Notes: a model not told the origin generated them from the letters alone. Positions 46,664-57,565 are shown, counted from the stretch's first letter. The stretch is DNA of 63,054 nucleotides from Spirogloea muscicola (GCA_009602725.1 WELB01000113.1:65450-128503), one strand, 5' to 3'. Made by a program: numbers and translations.

Positions 46664-49388
46664 ATGGCGGCGCCGCCGCGGCGTCCCGGCTGCGGCAGCG
46701 GGCCCCACTTCTCGACCAGCGGCGCCGACTACGAGCTGCTGGAGGAAATTGGCCGCGGCTGCCGCACGGTGGTCCGGCGACCGTGTACAGGCCCACGGGC
46801 GAGGTGGTGGCCGTCAAGCTCATCGACCTGGAGGAGTGCAGCAGCCACTTGGTGAGCGCCTCTCGTCCGGTCTGGCTCGCTGCCGGACCGAGCAAGAGCT
46901 GCCAGACACTCCAAATCCAAAACCGGCAGTGTGCAGGCCGGCGAACTGCCTGACAGGTACCCGTGCAAAGCAGAGCGAGCTGTCGAGCTACAACAAAAAC
47001 ATTGAGGTTGCCATACTGGGAGAATGTGGGCGCCCACCAAAGTACTCCAGTTGCTGACAGCACAAAAAGGTCGTCAGGCAAGGCCAAGGGCTCATTCTCA
47101 CTGTCGAGCTCGGCTTTGGGGCTTCCGCACCCGCCACCAGCCTGTGATGGCCGCCACGAGGACTATTGGCTGTGTGCGCCGAGCCCATGGCCAGTCAGGG
47201 TTAAGACAGGTGGTGGTATTGATGCTAGGTGCTGAGGGGTGCTGCCCTGATGCCATGCTCGCATGGAGCAGGAGGAGGTGAGGAGGGAGGTGCAGCTGAT
47301 GAGCCTGGTTCGACACCCGAACCTCGTGAGCAGCCACTGCTCGTTCGCTTCTGGCGCGAAGCTGTGGATCGTCATGCCACTCATGGCCGGCGGCTCCGTG
47401 CTGCACATCATGCGGTCGCGCTTCCCGCACGGCCTGCCCGACGAGGCCACAATTGCCACCATCCTGCGCGACACCCTCCGGGGGCTTGAGTGCCTGCACC
47501 GCGACGGTCACATTCACCGTGATGTGAAGGTCCGCCGGCTCTCCCAACTGGCCTTAGTTGAGCTCAATAGCGATGTTGCTGCTTGCTGCCGCGAAGGCTC
47601 GTGCCAGACTGAGCCTCTGCGCTATACGTGCTCCTCCTCTTGGCCAGGCTGGGAACATCCTGATTGACATTGACGGCCACGTAAGGCTGGGCGATCTTGG
47701 AGTTGCAGCGGCCACGTTTGAGCAAGGCAGCATTCAACATGGCAAGACTTTCACGGGGACACCCTGTTGGTCAGCTTCTTGCACCTGCCAGCCGAGCAGC
47801 CGCCACCACTTGCCAGCTGCCAATGCTTTGTCCCTGGACCCAGCTGTTGCTTATGATCGCATGCCACATGATTGTGCCAGAAGACCACTCTGAGTTGGTC
47901 ATGATCGTCTCTGTTCTCTATTGACCATTTGTCTAGGATGGCGCCGGAGGTGATGGAGGACAATGATGGCTACGACAATAGGTTCGTTTGGCCAAGCATG
48001 CCCTGATTCACTGAGTCACAGTTGATGCCCAGCACAGCAGGTCCCGACATTGCTCATGATAATGACACCCATCCACTGGTGCTCAACAGGGCTGACATTT
48101 GGTCTTTTGGCATCACGGCACTTGAGCTTGCACATGGCCACGCCCCGTTCTCCAAATACCCACCCATGAAGGTGCCAGTGCTGCCATTGTACTCTGTTGT
48201 AGCATACTGTCGCGCAGCCTGACTCTTTGCCCTGCCCTGCCATCTGTTATGACTGAAGCTACGCGCTTGCCTGCTCCTAGTCTAGTCTGACTGGCATTGC
48301 GCCTCTCTGTTGCAGGTCCTGAGCCTGACGCTTGATTCTCCTCCCCCGGGCTTCACGGAAGAAGGCGATGGCCGCTTCTCCAAGGTCCATATACAATCAA
48401 GCGTCACTGTGATTGTTAGCTCAACTTGTTGTGAATGGTTGCAGTCTGGAAGACTTGGGCTCTTTGGCTAAGCTGCAAACTCTTTGTCCTTCCTGAGTCG
48501 GATCAGGCTATCCTTGGACAAAGGCAGAGTCTGAAATTCTTGCAAGTTGTTGCTGGGAAGGCCACAGAGGCAATGGCAACCAAATGTCACCGACAGCAAA
48601 ATGTGTTACACCTGCAACATGAGGTCAACTGCAACGTGCTGAGCCCCTGGGACACTGACACTTGCAACCCGAAGCAGTCGTTCAGGGCGCTTGTGGCAAA
48701 GTGCCTCGTGAAGGACCCATCAGAGCGACCAATGGCGTCCAAGCTGCTTGAGGACCGTTTCTTCCGGCACCATGCCAAGGATGCAGCTTACCTCAAGGCC
48801 ACGCTCCTCAATACAGCCCTGTCACTCGCATGCGGCCTTCAGAAGCTCAAAGTAGGCACCTCCTGATACCCCAATCCTGACACACGCTTGCAAGAATGTA
48901 AACAGTAAGCCCGTTGATGAAGTGAGCTGATCTCCCAGCACAACAATGCGCTTTGCCTCCATTGATTTGGTCCAACACAAACAGGATCACGAGGTGGCGC
49001 ACCTAGCAGCTGATAGGACCCCGCCTGGCGAGCACGAGAGACAATCGCAGGTTTGCATCCACTGGGCTCTGGCCTTTCAAGTGCCTGCTACTCATCATTC
49101 AATCTAACTTGACTATGCACTTGGCGCCTTGGCCAACAGCCGGTCCCTGACCCCAGCGAACTGGCGACCCTGCGAGGAATTGGCACTTTGACCTGCAGGA
49201 GTCCTGACAGTCAATCGCTAACAAGGTCCTCCCTGCTTAGCACTTGAGTGCTAGCTAGCTTGTCCTTGCTGAAGATCTGGATTCTGGCTTGTTCATGGCA
49301 GGCCCACTACCGAAAGGATATGATTGATTGGAACTTTGACCTTGACGACCTCAAGGCCCACCTGAGCACGGTGCGCTCAGCACTATGA
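46664..49388 (+). CDS. STE20/FRAY-type Ser/Thr protein kinase (BLUS1-like)
   Basis: Protein kinase close to the plant BLUS1/SPAK-OSR1 group. ATG 46664, with stops just upstream, opens [16 protein letters not shown]; the N-lobe resumes in another frame as [20 protein letters not shown] to 46851. Exon 2 (47272-47529): [38 protein letters not shown] (catalytic Asp). Exon 3 (from 47651): [20 protein letters not shown], with DLG in place of DFG, and FTGTPCW. Exon 4: [14 protein letters not shown] (from 47938). Exon 5: [20 protein letters not shown] (48091-48170). Exon 6: [20 protein letters not shown] (about 48317-48385). Exon 7: [20 protein letters not shown] (about 48679-48850). C-terminal exons give [16 protein letters not shown] and [16 protein letters not shown]; the latter matches the WNF-x-x-x-DLKA segment of this group. 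Stop 49386-49388. The frame shift within the glycine loop is either an error or a real lesion. Confidence 0.9.
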
Positions 49389-50060
49389 CGACGTTAAAAT
49401 AATGTGCCAACTTGTTGCTACATAGTTCGGGCCAGACGTGGAGCTCTAAGCTCCTTAGCTTCAAGTCAAATTATCTTTGAAAAAGCTCAAAGATGATTTG
49501 ACTAGCTGCCCTGACAGATGTGTCGTGTGTATTTCAAAGCAGCATCGCTAAACTTCAAGAGTGTGCTGCAGATGGGCAAGGAGTCCAGCCCACCGGCGGG
49601 TGGAAAGGAAAGCCTAAGTAATAGAAGTACAGGTCCAGCAGCAGAGCGCATAGGCTGTTGAACGCAGCTGCAGTGGACAAATTGAGCGTGGGACTGTTCT
49701 TTGGTCCCTAGCTCCAGAGGATCAGACTACCTATACAGGGTGCCTTGATCACGCACATGTATCACTACGTATGAAATGGCCTGTCCTCACAGAAGTGTAC
49801 TCACAAAAGCAATGCCCTTTCCATTGCGATATACATTATCATTGCAATATACATATTGGCAGCAGAGTGAGTTTCCCTTGCTTGGCACTGCATGAGCTCA
49901 GCTTAAGCAGCCTCTGTGGCTCCAAATGCAAGTGACCCAAGGGCCGCAAAGCTGAGGTGCACCTGTGAGGCGTGTGTGAAACACGTCTTCTCCGTGCTTC
50001 TTCTGCTAAAGCGAAGCAGAACCGACTCTTGGACGGCCTCGTTCATCCTGATCGGAGGGC
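49389..50060. other. Intergenic, no gene recognised
   Basis: Follows the kinase gene. There is an imperfect inverted pair near 49470-49505 (TCAAATTATCTTTGAAAAAG, then AAAGATGATTTGA), a possible 3' UTR hairpin. No repeat tails before 50085. Confidence 0.4.
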
Positions 50061-50084
50061 CAGATTCTCAATGCAATGGGACCA

Positions 50085-50140
50085 AAGAGAAAGTGCTCGC
50101 CCATTGAGAATAGGGGCTGGAAAAGCCAGCCCAAAAAAGA
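50085..50140 (-). repeat. Class B stem-loop tail
   Basis: On the minus strand: TTTTTTGGGCTGGCTTTTCC, AGCCCC, TATTCTCAATGGGCGAGCAC, TTTCT. It is the same 3' end as at 28065-28110 and 32625-32690. Confidence 0.8.
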
Positions 50141-50340
50141 CTGAACAGACCAAAGGCTTCCCTGGGGGGCTGGCCCTTCTCAGCCGCCGCCCTCTGTGAA
50201 AAAGTGTCGTGCCCGGGCGCCGAGCGTCGTCGTAGCGTCGGCTAGAGGGCAGTCGGGCGGGCCGGAGCGGCGGGAGGCTTTCTGGCGAGGGTGAGCACGC
50301 GAGCGTGAAAGAGGCGAGGTGATCTCACTTGCAGAGAGGA

Positions 50341-51092
50341 TCTTACTCGCGTGCCGCGCGGAGGCGCGGCGCCGCCGAGCCCGGTGCCCGCACGGCGTGC
50401 TTCATGGCGAACAGGGACGCGGAGGCGGACGGAGACGAGGCATCAAAGGATCTCTTTCCGCTGCAGCGAGCTCTCCGTGCAAGGGCCCCGGCAGATGGCG
50501 CGGAGTGTGCGCCCGCTGGGCGCCCGGGCCTCCTACTTGGAGGCCTCCAGTGCTGCCGTCGCAGAGCTCAGGAAGGTTAACATGGATGGGAGCTCCGCTG
50601 GCAAGCCGGCCGCGCTTCCTGGCTTCTGGACGCCCCTGAGCGACAGTCGGGGGCACCGCCTCCGCAGGGGCCTCCACGACGCCTGACGCCGTGCGTGCCG
50701 CGCCGTCAGCGGGGGCGCCGCACCTGGCGCACAGGGCCAGTCGGGCGTGCGGCGGCGAGAGGAGGAGAGGCCCCGGCGGAGGCAGTGCCCCTGACGTTGC
50801 TCAGGGGCGTCCCGAAGCCAGGCAGGCATCGCGGCGGCCGGTTTGCCTGCGGAGCGCCCAACGGTCCATGCTGAATCTCCCGAGCTCCGCGACGGCAGCA
50901 CTGGGGGCCACCAAGTAGGTGGCCCGGGCGCCCAGCGGGCGCAGGCTCCGCGCCGTCTGCCGGACAGCGAAAATGATATCCTTTGACGCCTCGCCTCTGT
51001 CCGCCTCCGCGTCCCTGGTCGCCATGAGCCACGCCGTGCCCGCACCGGTCTCGGCGGAGCCGCGCCTCCGTCGTGGCGCGCGAGTAAGAGCT
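50341..51092. repeat. Large foldback: two diverged arms of about 320-335 nt around a 100-nt spacer
   Basis: The left arm (about 50341-50675, plus) and right arm (about 50775-51092, minus) are recognisably the same sequence in opposite orientation. Both have TCTTACTCGCG at the outer end, GGGACGCGGAGGCGGAC near the middle, CCGCTGGGCGCCCGGGCC and GACGCCCCTGAGC at the inner end. Divergence looks like 10-20 percent by eye, with small indels. Both arms show the same reading (MARSVRPLGARASYLEASSA on plus, RSLRPLGARATYLVAPSAAV on minus), so each arm is a copy of one former coding or repeat unit. I cannot assign it to a family; it adjoins the gag-protease remnant. Confidence 0.75.
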
Positions 51093-51373
51093 GTCTCCTC
51101 GCCTCCCTCGCGCTCGCGGTGCTCATCCTCGCCAGAGGGATCTCTCGCCGCGCCGGCCCCATGGCCACCTTGGCCTGGAGCGTCGACCTGCGCGGCGTGC
51201 ACCAAATCCCTTCAAAACCCTCGCCGGCGGCTATGGCGGCGACGGCGCTAAGTTCTCAGACACTTGACGTCCCGGACGGCGCCCTGAGGCTCTCCGGCCC
51301 GCCCCGGCTGCCCTCCAGTTGACGCTGCGACGACGCTCTGCGCCCGGCCATGGCAGCTGTCGTGCCTACCCGT

Positions 51374-51666
51374 CGATGTGCCACACCTGGAACTCCGCCT
51401 GCAGGCCAGGACTCCGCTTGGCTAGCAGCAGCCTGCCCTCCATGGCCTCACTACCATGTAAGCAGACGTGCAAAGACTGTGGCAAGAAGCATCACCACAC
51501 CCCCCCTCCCCCCAGCTGCCTGGGACCTAGGCAACTGCATCCCTGGGAGTCGAGCATCGTAACTACGACAGTGCTATGCACAGCGCGGACGGGACCACTG
51601 CCCCGCTGGCACCTCAGATAGAGCCGCTCTCCTCCCACTTTGTCGCCCGCAGCCAACTTCATCGTT
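51374..51666 (-). repeat. Left copy of a 290-nt inverted repeat flanking the gag-protease remnant
   Basis: Reads on the minus strand ATGAAGTTGGCTGCGGGCGA, CTGAGGTGCCAGC, ATGCTCGACTCCCAGGGAT, CCTAGGTCCCAGGCAGCTGG, a short G run and GCAGGCTGCTGCTAGCCAAG. The right copy (53927-54231, plus) has the same order with small differences and a much longer G run. Confidence 0.85.
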
Positions 51667-53745
51667 GACCAGGTGGCCGAGCGCGGACGAGGTGGAGCGC
51701 CACTTCGCGGGGAAGGCTGCTGAGGTGGCGGTGTGGGACAAGGGCGATGAGAGGCCGGCGGCTCAGCCTCGGCAGTGGTCGGTGTCCCGCCCAGGCAGTG
51801 GCGGGAGCCCACCAAGCCGTCCGCAGCGGCGGCGGCCGCGGCCGTCCCAGCCTGGCCGGCTGGGGCCGTTCTGTTACGTGCAACCAGCCAGGGCACACGA
51901 AGGTGGGACTGCCCACGGGCGGTTGGCGTGCGGTGTGCACGTTGCGGGAAGGCGGGCCACGGCGCGGACGCTTGCTGGACCTTCCACCCAAGCAGTGGCT
52001 GGCGAACCTGCCGACGCATGCGGCGTCCCAGGCGGCCAGGAGCGCGGCCACGGTAATTGCGCAAGGGAGGGACGGGCAGGCTCCAGCCGCGGTCCAGGAC
52101 AGCGTATCTTGCACCAACATGGAGCTGATGAGGGCAGAGTTGGCGGAGATGATGGCGAACATTATGGCGAAGATGAAGGTGGAGATGAAGGCCACGATGG
52201 CAGCCAGCGCTACGGTGGCGCAGGCTCGGAGGCAAAGAGCTGAGGAGGAGGAGGATGACCACCGCCTTCGCTACGGCATGGGGGTGGAGTTGGTGGACGC
52301 TGGAATGGCGGGACGGCATGGGCGCGGAAGCCGCCAGCCGATAGGGAGTGCAGGTCGCCTCAAGGGCAAAGAGCACAGCCGTCAGGAGGCGCAGGGCTCT
52401 CGGTATCCGTTGTCTTTTGCACGGGTGTCAGAGGCCGCTGCAGACGGGCCAGCAGCTGTGTACGTGCAGCCTACAGTGGTTCGGGAGGAGGCACCGGCTG
52501 GCTGCGGCGCTCATGCGCACGCCAGCGCTGTTGCTGGCGAACACCGGATATTTGGAGGCGACGCTGAGCAGGCGCTGCAGCAGCACCTTCCGGGCGCGCT
52601 GGAGGGCGAACACTGGGCGTGGCGGGCCCGAGTGGACCGCCCAAGGCCACATGGGGGGCGAACACCACGACCGCCTCCAACATGAATGGGGCTTCCGAAA
52701 GGGGCCCCTGCAGGTCGAGTCAATCTGAGCCTGCACTTAATGATTGTGCTGGGGTGGGGAGATTTGTTGTGATGCCTGCACCAGCTGCTTCGGCATCGCT
52801 TGACACGGAGCCGGCAATAGCGGGCAGTGGCGCAGCTACCAAGCACTCGTGCCTTGGGGGCTGCTTATGCAGGGGGGAACCCGTCGCTTCCTAAGCGGCG
52901 GCTGGCGGAGGGCGTGGGGTCTACCCCCAACTTGGGGTTGGTGGACAACCGCCACAAAGCTGTCACATTCAATGGAACAGCGCCGCAGCACGTAATGCTA
53001 GACACCGGCTCGCAGCCGGTGCTTCTGGGCAGCAGCATGATGCGGCGGCTGGGGCTGCAGGTGCAGGACCTGCGGCCGTCGCCTATCTCAATCAAGACGG
53101 CGACGGGAGGCGTCTCGACAGAGTTGCAGCAGACGCAGAAGCCAATCAAGATAACCCTCAAACAGGGTAGCATCGACGGGGTCAGCCTGCACCTTCGCTG
53201 CTTGTGACCGACGCCACGACTTACGACGTGTTGCCGAGAACGGAGTTTCTATACCCTCTCGGCGTGAGCGTGGACCTCTGGGAGGAGGTGGGGATTTACC
53301 GCCCAGGCTATGCACGCAGAGAGGGGAGGAAGGTTGAGTTCCCGCTGCGGCTGGTAGCTGCAGCAAAGACAGGGCTGGCATTCGCATGCCACGGCGAAGC
53401 GGCGTCAGTGGGCAGCGATTTGCTGGCCATGCCGCAGGAGGAGGCGGCCACCACGCCACTATCGGCCATGCAGCCGGGAGCTGCGGTTGCTGGTCATGGT
53501 GCCCAGCAGCAGGAGGCTGGGGGGGGGGCCCACAGAGCTCCACAGCGGCGGAGCGGGCGGTGGTCTAGTGGTGCAGCGAGGCGCTGCAGCATTTGTGGCG
53601 ATGGAGCAGGATGGGTGGTGGTCCGGCGGGGCAGCGAGGCATTGCAACGGAGGAGGAGCCACACGCAGCAAATAGCCTGGCCGCCGTTAAGGAGGGGCCC
53701 TCCAGGTCGTACTGTCGCCTTGGAGCCCTGCCGCAGTTGCTAGGC
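51660..53745 (+). mobile_element. Decayed retroelement gag-protease region
   Basis: Two CCHC zinc knuckles lie side by side near 51870-51990. The second is intact, CARCGKAGHGADAC; the first (CNQPGHTK, then WDC) needs frame changes to read. Downstream is a Met/Lys-rich helical stretch, MELMRAELAEMMANIMAKMK (52121-52180), typical of coiled coil. At 52970-53210 a frame encodes QHVMLDTGSQPVLLGSSMMR and later ISIKTATGGVSTEL, a retropepsin-like aspartic protease with a D-T-G active site. A further frame follows (YDVL to PGYARREGRK, to about 53340). No reverse transcriptase, RNase H or integrase was seen before the right inverted repeat. The frame breaks show it is not active; it resembles gag-pol elements of the Ty3 type or a non-autonomous derivative. 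Confidence 0.65.
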
Positions 53746-53926
53746 TTTGTCATGATCGGTGTTGCACACGAGGGCGATTCCCGTGGCACTTGGCAGATTG
53801 ACCACATCTACTGCTTCGAGGCCCGTGCCAGGGGGAGACCTTCCAGCAGATGGCTGGGGGTGAGCGAGGCGGGTGGCGCGACGGCACCTTCGGCATGGGA
53901 AGAAGGATGGCGGGGAAGCCAGTGGT

Positions 53927-54083
53927 GGGCGATGAAGTTGGCTGCTGGCGACAAAGTGGGAGGAGGGCGACTCTGTCTGAGGTGCCAGCAAGGCAGCGGT
54001 ACTCTCCGCGCTGTGCATAGCGCTGTCGTATTTAGGATGCTTGACTCCCAGGGATACAGCTGCCTAGGTCCCAGGCAGCTGGG

Positions 54084-54119
<36 letters not shown>

Positions 54120-54231
54120 GGTGATGCTTCTTGCTACATTCTTTGCGTGTCTGCTTACTTGGTAGTGAGGCCATGGAGGGCAGGCTGCTGCTAGCCAAGC
54201 AGAGTCCTGGCCTTGAGGCGGAGTGTGGCAC
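53927..54231 (+). repeat. Right copy of the inverted repeat
   Basis: Plus-strand counterpart of 51374-51666. It contains MKLAAGDKVGGGRLCLRC in translation, the CTAGGTCCCAGGCAGCTGG segment and a 30-plus G run at 54087-54118, where the left copy has only a short interrupted C/G run. Spacing between the copies is about 2.26 kb. Confidence 0.85.
54087..54118 (+). repeat. Poly(G) homopolymer
   Basis: About 32 consecutive G, preceded by GGGGGAGG. It could form G-quadruplex structures and is prone to sequencing error; the length is uncertain. Confidence 0.9.
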
Positions 54232-54289
54232 ATTGACGCGTAGTGATGCGTTATACGGGCAGGCGCGACACAAGCACCTTCGTGTCATG

Positions 54290-54930
54290 AACGATGCGAT
54301 TGTCTTTGGACCTTGTCCATTCTTTTTGGGCTGGCCTTTCCCAGCCACCACCTTATATTGGACGAGCTTCTTTTGATACGATTGGTGTTCCCACTGGACC
54401 TTGTCCATTTATCTTCCTCTGGCCTTCACAGCCACCTGCTCCTTCAGGGAGAGCTTCTGTAGCCTTGTTATCATGTCATATACACACAATGGGGGGTTAG
54501 CACATTACATACCTTGTTCTTTGTCCTAGTCCACACTTTGTCCATCCTTGCGGCTTTTGCCGTGCACTTAAGAGGCAGGCCGCTCCTTGGCTGCTGTCTC
54601 TTGGTTCCAGCAGGGCGACTCTTCTCCGCCCTCTAGTTATGCGGATCTGTACCTGCTACTAGACTAGTGGCTCTCCCAATGGGGGCAAGGGGCTGTGAGA
54701 AGCCAGCCCGAAAACAATTGACAAGCTTCGAAGGGGCCAAACTACGAAGGTGCTACTAGAGGTCATTGATGGTCCAGAAGCGGAAGTCGGGGACCACTTT
54801 CGTGTTGTTTTGCGCTTTCTGGCCCATTCGAAGATTGTTCACTTCTCTGGGCTGGCCTCTCACAGCCACTGCCTTGCTTTGAGAGAGCTATATTTCTTCG
54901 GACGGGCTCGCACAGCCACGGCCTTTCGCA
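54290..54930. repeat. Stem-loop tails upstream of the zinc-protein gene
   Basis: Plus-strand units at 54308-54370 (CTTGTCCATTC, GGGCTGGCCTTTCCCAGCC), 54395-54450 (relic without left stem), 54845-54890 (GGGCTGGCCTCTCACAGCC, then CACTGCCTTGC) and 54900-54935; a minus-strand unit at 54685-54725; a degraded LINE end (YADLYLLLD-like) near 54635-54665. Confidence 0.65.
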
Positions 54931-55212
54931 GGAGTAGCTGTGCCTTCTAGCCCTGGAAGGACAGGACAGATGGAATCAGATCAAGTGGTGGGGGAGCGGG
55001 CCATGAACGGGGACTTAGGAAACGGCGCGGCCGTCTCCAGACGGGGGCGCGGTGCGGCAGCTCCTCCGTTTGGAAACCCGTTTCCCCGCCCCTTCGCCAC
55101 GATCCGGGCCCCCTGCCATTTTCCGTGCGCAAATCGCGTGGCTGGCTGCGCCGCGGGCTCCGCCGGTAACGGACTGAGGTGGTGCTACTGCTTCCGTCCG
55201 CACCGATTCTCC

Positions 55213-55222
55213 CCGATCAAAG

Positions 55223-55275
<53 letters not shown>
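55213..55275 (+). repeat. (CCG)n/(GCC)n trinucleotide tract in 5' UTR
   Basis: About 20 GCC/CCG repeats beginning after AAAGTCGCC, roughly 90 nt upstream of the zinc-protein ATG. Open in several frames, hence misleading poly-Ala/Arg/Pro ORFs. Confidence 0.9.
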
Positions 55276-55276
<1 letters not shown>

Positions 55277-55365
55277 GAGGCGCCGCCAAAGCCGATCCAG
55301 GCCTGGGGGCGGGGGGCCACTTCAGCGCAGGGGGAGGAGGCGGGGAGGCGGCAGACGGGGGCGCC

Positions 55366-56131
55366 ATGGGGGGCGGCAACGCGCAGAAGTCGGCCACGGC
55401 CCGCGAGCGGAACCTGGCCAAGGCCGCCAAGGCGAACAAGGGTGCGCGCCGCGCCGTCCTGGATCCTCGTTCCCGCACGCTGTCGTTCTCGCTGCCGGCC
55501 TCGTTGCGTGCAGACCTGCTGCACTGGCAGCCTTGCTCAGAGCTCTTGCTTCATCTGCGCTCCAACCTGTGCGGGTTGCATGTGGTTTCTTGTGATGGTT
55601 GACACGTTTTGAGAGGACCTCTTTCGCTGTTCTTCTTTGTCACAGGCAGCCAGCTGGATACTAACACCAAAGCGATGACCATCCAGGTAAGAGCTTTGAT
55701 GTCACGCGTGCCTGGTAGTCCAGCCTTTGTCCTGGACGTTGTTGAAGTAGGATGGTCCGTATCAGTCTGCATACTAGGCGTCTCTTTTCCGAAAGCACAA
55801 GCACGCGTTAGAATGATCGTAGTTGGCAACCTGCAAAACTATTAGCCACTGTTATGCCGCAGGCCCAAAACCTCAAAGTAGGTCTGCTTGGGATACCCAG
55901 AAAATTTTGATATGCAGGTTCTTAAGCTTCGCTTCACAGCAGGAGTATTCTTTACGTGCCTTTGATATTCATGGGCCTGATGCGCTTGTGGCAATCTGCT
56001 GGTTGCAGTGCAAGGTGTGCATGCAGACGTTCATGTGCACTACGAGCGAATCAAAGTGCAAGGAGCACTCTGACTCCAGGCACCCAAAAGTTGATTTCAG
56101 CCAGTGCTTTCCCCAATTCAACAAGACTTGA
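55366..56131 (+). CDS. Small zinc-binding protein, At2g23090/ZNF706 type (4F5-like start plus zf-met2)
   Basis: Three exons join in phase: 55366-55441 (MGGGNAQKSATARERNLAKA, then AKANKG), 55646-55686 (SQLDTNTKAMTIQ) and 56009-56131 (CKVCMQTFMCTTSESKCKEH, then SDSRHPKVDFSQCFPQFNKT-stop). The product is 79 residues. The basic N-terminus is 4F5/SERF-like, and the C-x2-C...H...H array (CKVC, KCKEH, SRHPK) is the zinc site. It matches the plant At2g23090 group almost throughout and animal ZNF706 in layout. The role is poorly known: human ZNF706 has been linked to transcription control and SERF-type proteins to amyloid modulation; neither is shown here. A GCC-rich 5' UTR and stem-loop tails precede it. 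Confidence 0.95.
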
Positions 56132-57400
56132 AGCAGAGCAGCTCCTCTATGAGAAGCGAGGCACTCTTCTTTGTCGTGGCCCAATTTACTGGAGGGCGAC
56201 AAACGAAGGTCATGAGGCAGTTGCTCAGATCAGGGTAGAAGGACAGACCAAGGAGAAATTTTCAAAGAAATCCAGGGTTTGTACTTAGGGCCAGGCTACG
56301 ATGTGCTTTTGTCATATTGAGGAATTTTGGAGGACACCTGTAGTCCTCTCATTACTTTGGCCAGGTCACATGGCTGTTACTCCGGTGAAACCCGGAGATT
56401 CTCCACAGTCTTTCACTCACTAATAAATACGCAGCTGGTGTTCAGTACTACATTGTCAATCTGCTTTGCTAGCAATCGTGAGGTGTAGTCTTTCAAGGTC
56501 AATGCCCTTCATATTTAACCTTGCTCATGGATGTTGATGTCCCTGGTAGTTCTAATGAATGGCTACACTTCCCTCCAATTGTGTGATCGTATGGGGCTGC
56601 ACTTGTGTACAGTGACATACATTCCGAGACTCCGACATGTTTTTGTCACAGATGCTGAGCTCGTTAATGGCAGGAAAATTATTAGTAATTAGTGGAATTT
56701 GTGAAAGTCGTTCATAGCTTCTCTTCGAATAGCTCAGAGCAATTTGGCCACAATCTTCTTTGTGTCAATGTTGAGAATTGGTCCTGATCTGTCAGCTCTT
56801 GGTGTTGCTCATGTTGACAGTGTTCAACAGTCAACATGGGCAGTCTCAGCTTCTTCTCTTCTCCACTAGGAGTCCTCATGACTGGACATTTGCCCTTCTG
56901 TGGTGAATGACCAGCAGACTGTGCACCCTGGCTTCATTTATGGTGGTCAGACTCCCTCTAGGCACTTGCTGCCAGACTCTTGGCTTGCACCATAGCACAT
57001 CTATTGAGCACCATCCCCAACGGGCAGCGCATCACGATAGTGCGCATGCTGCCCTTCCAGTCAAGCCTGTGCCCCTTGACTACAGAGCAACCGCCTGCGC
57101 CAGCACGCAGCACTGGCCTCGAGGATCTTGTCGATGTGATGTCATGCCCGTGGTCGCTGGCCGAAGCAGTAATCTTCCAAGCTTTGCCTCCTCGCTGACT
57201 TTCTCGTGGACCCATGTTGCTAGTGCAAGGCGGCAAGGCGGGCATAAGGATCTGTGGACTGGAGCCGAGCAGGAAGTGTGCAGAGCGGCCTGCAGTCTCC
57301 ACCAATGTGCATCAGCAACCCTTCAAACGCTAACGTGGAGCTTTAGGCCCTGCAGCCCTGAATAATATTCCCATTCACTCGTTTTCTGGCTTAGCCAAGT
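56132..57400. other. Intergenic, no gene recognised
   Basis: Includes the zinc-gene 3' UTR, with AT-richer sequence to about 56780. An inverted pair at about 56800-56840 (CTCATGTTGACAGTGTTCAA, then CAGTCAACATGGG) can fold. Open frames at 56907-57365 lack recognisable features. Confidence 0.4.
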
Positions 57401-57565
57401 TTTCTATCACAGCCATCAGAAGAAGTGCTTCCAGTAGAGGGCGATGGCTATGAGTCAATCTGGCCGCGCTTCTCTTGATGGCTATGAGAGGCCAGCCCAG
57501 AAAAGGCATGAAGAATATATGAAGGGCCAAAGAAGAAAGCGCTAAAATAGCCATCGCCCTCTACT
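57400..57565. repeat. Overlapping stem-loop relics just 5' of the thioredoxin-fold gene
   Basis: Both-strand fragments: TATCACAGCCATCAGAAGAAG (plus), CCAGTAGAGGGCGATGGCT (minus), a minus-strand AGGCCAGCCCAGAAAAGG at 57490-57507, and TAGCCATCGCCCTCTACTGG (plus) at 57548-57567. The last and the second form a 19-nt inverted pair about 100 nt apart, ending 70 nt before the ATG. Confidence 0.65.

Noticed and set aside
50341-51251. Several 75-211-codon frames in both directions
   Set aside because: They mirror each other because the region is a foldback. Strong GC bias keeps all frames open and no domain is visible, so they are described as a repeat instead.
55179-55595. Poly-Arg/poly-Ala frame over the trinucleotide tract
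   Set aside because: The true gene start is MGGGNAQKS at 55366, supported by in-phase joining of three exons. The tract is 5' UTR.
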